This document shows positions 5,250 to 6,021 of a DNA stretch of 6,021 nucleotides, piece by piece. Made by a program: the position numbers and the translations under genes. Below the pieces are notes generated by a model that saw only the letters and a list, made by a program, of their open reading frames with translations, searched no databases and was not told the DNA's origin. Source of the DNA: Rubrobacteraceae bacterium (GTDB lineage: Bacteria; Actinomycetota; Rubrobacteria; Rubrobacterales; Rubrobacteraceae); assembly GCA_021156345.1 (NCBI GenBank), contig JAJNDJ010000258.1, positions 1-6,021 on the forward strand. Direction: 5' to 3'. Positions within the stretch are counted from its first letter, which is position 1; each line of letters starts with the position of its first letter.

Positions 5250-5735
5250 TTAGGGTAGTCCCCCACGAGGTATCTTCTCCTGACGCACCACTAATACGGG
5301 GCAGTGAGCATGTCTGACGACCGAATCCGAGACGCTGCCCATCAAGGCCCTCCTCAACGGTCCAAGGCCGCGGCTACCCACAACTATTAGCCCGGCACCC
5401 AACTTGCTTGCCAGCTCTACTATCTCCGCGTCGGGGAATCCCACGCTCGTGTGAATTGCCGCTACCTCTATGCCCGCATCCCTTATCTTCTGCACTTGCT
5501 GCTCGAGTTTGGTGCTGGCGGCTTCCTCGGCCCTTTCTTCCATCCTGCTTTGCAGATCCCGGTCCAGCGCCATGGTCCCAGGAGATTCGTAGAAAATGCT
5601 TGGCATGTATCCTACATAGATGAGGTGCAGTTCCGAATTCGTACTCTTGGCCAGGTCGGCGGCAGTCTTCGCAGCGAGTTGGGCTTCCTCTGAGCCGTCG
5701 GTAGCCATGAGGATCGTGGTGGGAAAGATGCTCAT
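5250..5735 (-). CDS. Universal stress protein (UspA family, ATP-binding type)
   Basis: A 161-residue single Usp domain. It starts MSIFPTTILMATDGSEEA, with the nucleotide-contacting Asp13 after the first strand. The C-terminal half has GSRGLGPLRRALMGS, an exact G-2x-G-9x-G(S) ATP-binding signature, followed by the HAHCPVLVV last strand typical of the family. The length is normal. Such cytoplasmic proteins bind ATP and modulate survival under stress, energy limitation or oxidants; no specific partner is visible here. The ATG at 5733-5735 has AGGAG directly abutting it, an unusually short spacing. A GGGGGTG stretch lies about 11 nt upstream, and the next ATG (residue 10) would cut into the first strand. 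The TAA at 5250-5252 is followed by the C-rich segment that may aid termination. Confidence 0.93.
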   Translation of the reverse strand: MSIFPTTILMATDGSEEAQLAAKTAADLAKSTNSELHLIYVGYMPSIFYESPGTMALDRDLQSRMEERAEEAASTKLEQQVQKIRDAGIEVAAIHTSVGFPDAEIVELASKLGAGLIVVGSRGLGPLRRALMGSVSDSVVRHAHCPVLVVRQEKIPRGGLP

Positions 5736-5753
5736 CTCCTAGGCGACACCCCC

Positions 5754-5781
5754 TGAATAGCATCGTTTAGAGGATTGTCCC
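5754..5781 (-). promoter_or_regulatory. Weak candidate promoter for the universal stress protein
   Basis: On the minus strand GGGACA (5781-5776, four of six matches to TTGACA) lies 16 bp upstream of TATTCA (5759-5754, three of six matches to TATAAT). A start near 5747 would leave a leader of about 12 nt. The -10 match is poor, and an alternative sigma factor or co-transcription with the upstream small gene is equally possible. Confidence 0.22.
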
Positions 5782-5808
5782 ACAGATCATCTCCGTATGG
5801 ATGCCTTG

Positions 5809-5825
5809 TGAACGTTCGGCGTTCA
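5809..5825. repeat. Inverted repeat TGAACG-TTCGG-CGTTCA
   Basis: Perfect 6-bp arms around a 5-nt loop, 17 bp past the stop codon of the 58-residue gene. There is no U-tract on the minus strand, so it may be an operator or a weak transcript-end hairpin. It also embeds the 8-bp palindrome GAACGTTC. Confidence 0.35.
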
Positions 5826-5842
5826 GCTCCGCCCCCTTGCAG

Positions 5843-6019
5843 CTAGCTAGTCGCCCTGCTGGGACTCTGGATGACGATTTCACCCTGCTTGCGCACGATG
5901 ACGTACTCCGCGCCAAACAACCCGCTCCGCTCGCCTTCATAGGTGTAACGTAAAGGCACACCATCGGGCAGGAAAACAAGCAGTTGCTCGGCAGCCTCCG
6001 TGTACTCCCTTTTTGCCAT
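5843..6019 (-). CDS. Small protein of unknown function, 58 residues
   Basis: The frame opens with ATG at 6017-6019, two bases from the window edge, and reads MAKREYTEAAEQLLVFLPDG, continuing through RYTYEGERSGLFGAEYVIV to end SPSRATS at a TAG. Codon use is ordinary, with a mixed alpha/beta-looking composition: an amphipathic N-terminal helix, then probable strands around LLVFLP and YVIVRK and EIVIQ. There is no membrane segment, signal peptide, cysteine cluster or motif that I recognise. The ribosome site would lie outside the window, so the start cannot be confirmed and an upstream extension is possible. It lies 107 bp upstream of the stress-protein gene on the same strand and could share its transcript. 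Confidence 0.55.
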   Translation of the reverse strand: MAKREYTEAAEQLLVFLPDGVPLRYTYEGERSGLFGAEYVIVRKQGEIVIQSPSRATS

Positions 6020-6021
6020 CT

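Noticed and set aside
5810..5824. LexA/SOS box suggested by GAAC...GTTC
   Set aside because: The half-sites are spaced 0 or 7 bases rather than the 4 bases of GAAC-N4-GTTC, and neither flanking gene is a repair gene.
5767..5979. 70-residue minus-strand frame overlapping the 58-residue gene
   Set aside because: It is Cys/Ser/Arg-rich with no motif, and overlaps in another frame the more protein-like 5843-6019 gene.

Overview
The window is high-GC DNA, with GTG starts, GC-ending codons and ATGA/GTGA gene overlaps. This fits an actinobacterium-like organism. The combination of UspA, a GatD-type amidotransferase and a sugar-acid pathway would suit Rubrobacterales, but that placement is only an inference. 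No transposase, phage gene, CRISPR array, tRNA or rRNA was seen.

Positions 1-4216 form a divergent sugar-acid catabolic locus. Leftward from about 1403 run a small cupin, a zinc cyclase-family hydrolase (GTGA overlap with the cupin) and the N-terminal 89 residues of a zinc alcohol dehydrogenase cut by the window edge. Rightward from about 1424 run an SDR most like 2-keto-3-deoxy-L-fuconate dehydrogenase, an L-fuconate dehydratase (enolase superfamily), and a second SDR that overlaps the dehydratase stop by ATGA and lacks the SDR catalytic tyrosine. The 87-bp divergent gap holds a nearly symmetrical -10 region usable in both directions, flanked by the inverted repeat GGTCAG-N12-CTGACC. That layout suggests one shared promoter/operator. 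The expected chemistry is oxidative L-fucose (or related 6-deoxy or aldonic acid) breakdown: aldonate dehydration to a 2-keto-3-deoxy acid, then NAD-dependent oxidation. The lactonase, the final hydrolase and the transporter are not in the window.

Two genes are broken in the same manner. The fuconate dehydratase loses about 30 residues in the middle, with a frame change at about 2660-2668. The gatD gene (minus strand, 4219-4906) loses roughly 20-25 residues near its N terminus, with a frame change at about 4815-4836. All recognisable catalytic residues survive on either side of both lesions, which points to recent deletions or assembly errors.

Positions 4907-5249 hold no convincing gene. They contain a TATAAT-type promoter for gatD and a C-rich, G-poor transcript segment downstream of the next gene. 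A start-less open frame also lies here, in phase with that next gene. Positions 5250-5735 (minus) encode an ATP-binding-type universal stress protein, and 5843-6019 (minus) a 58-residue protein of unknown function.
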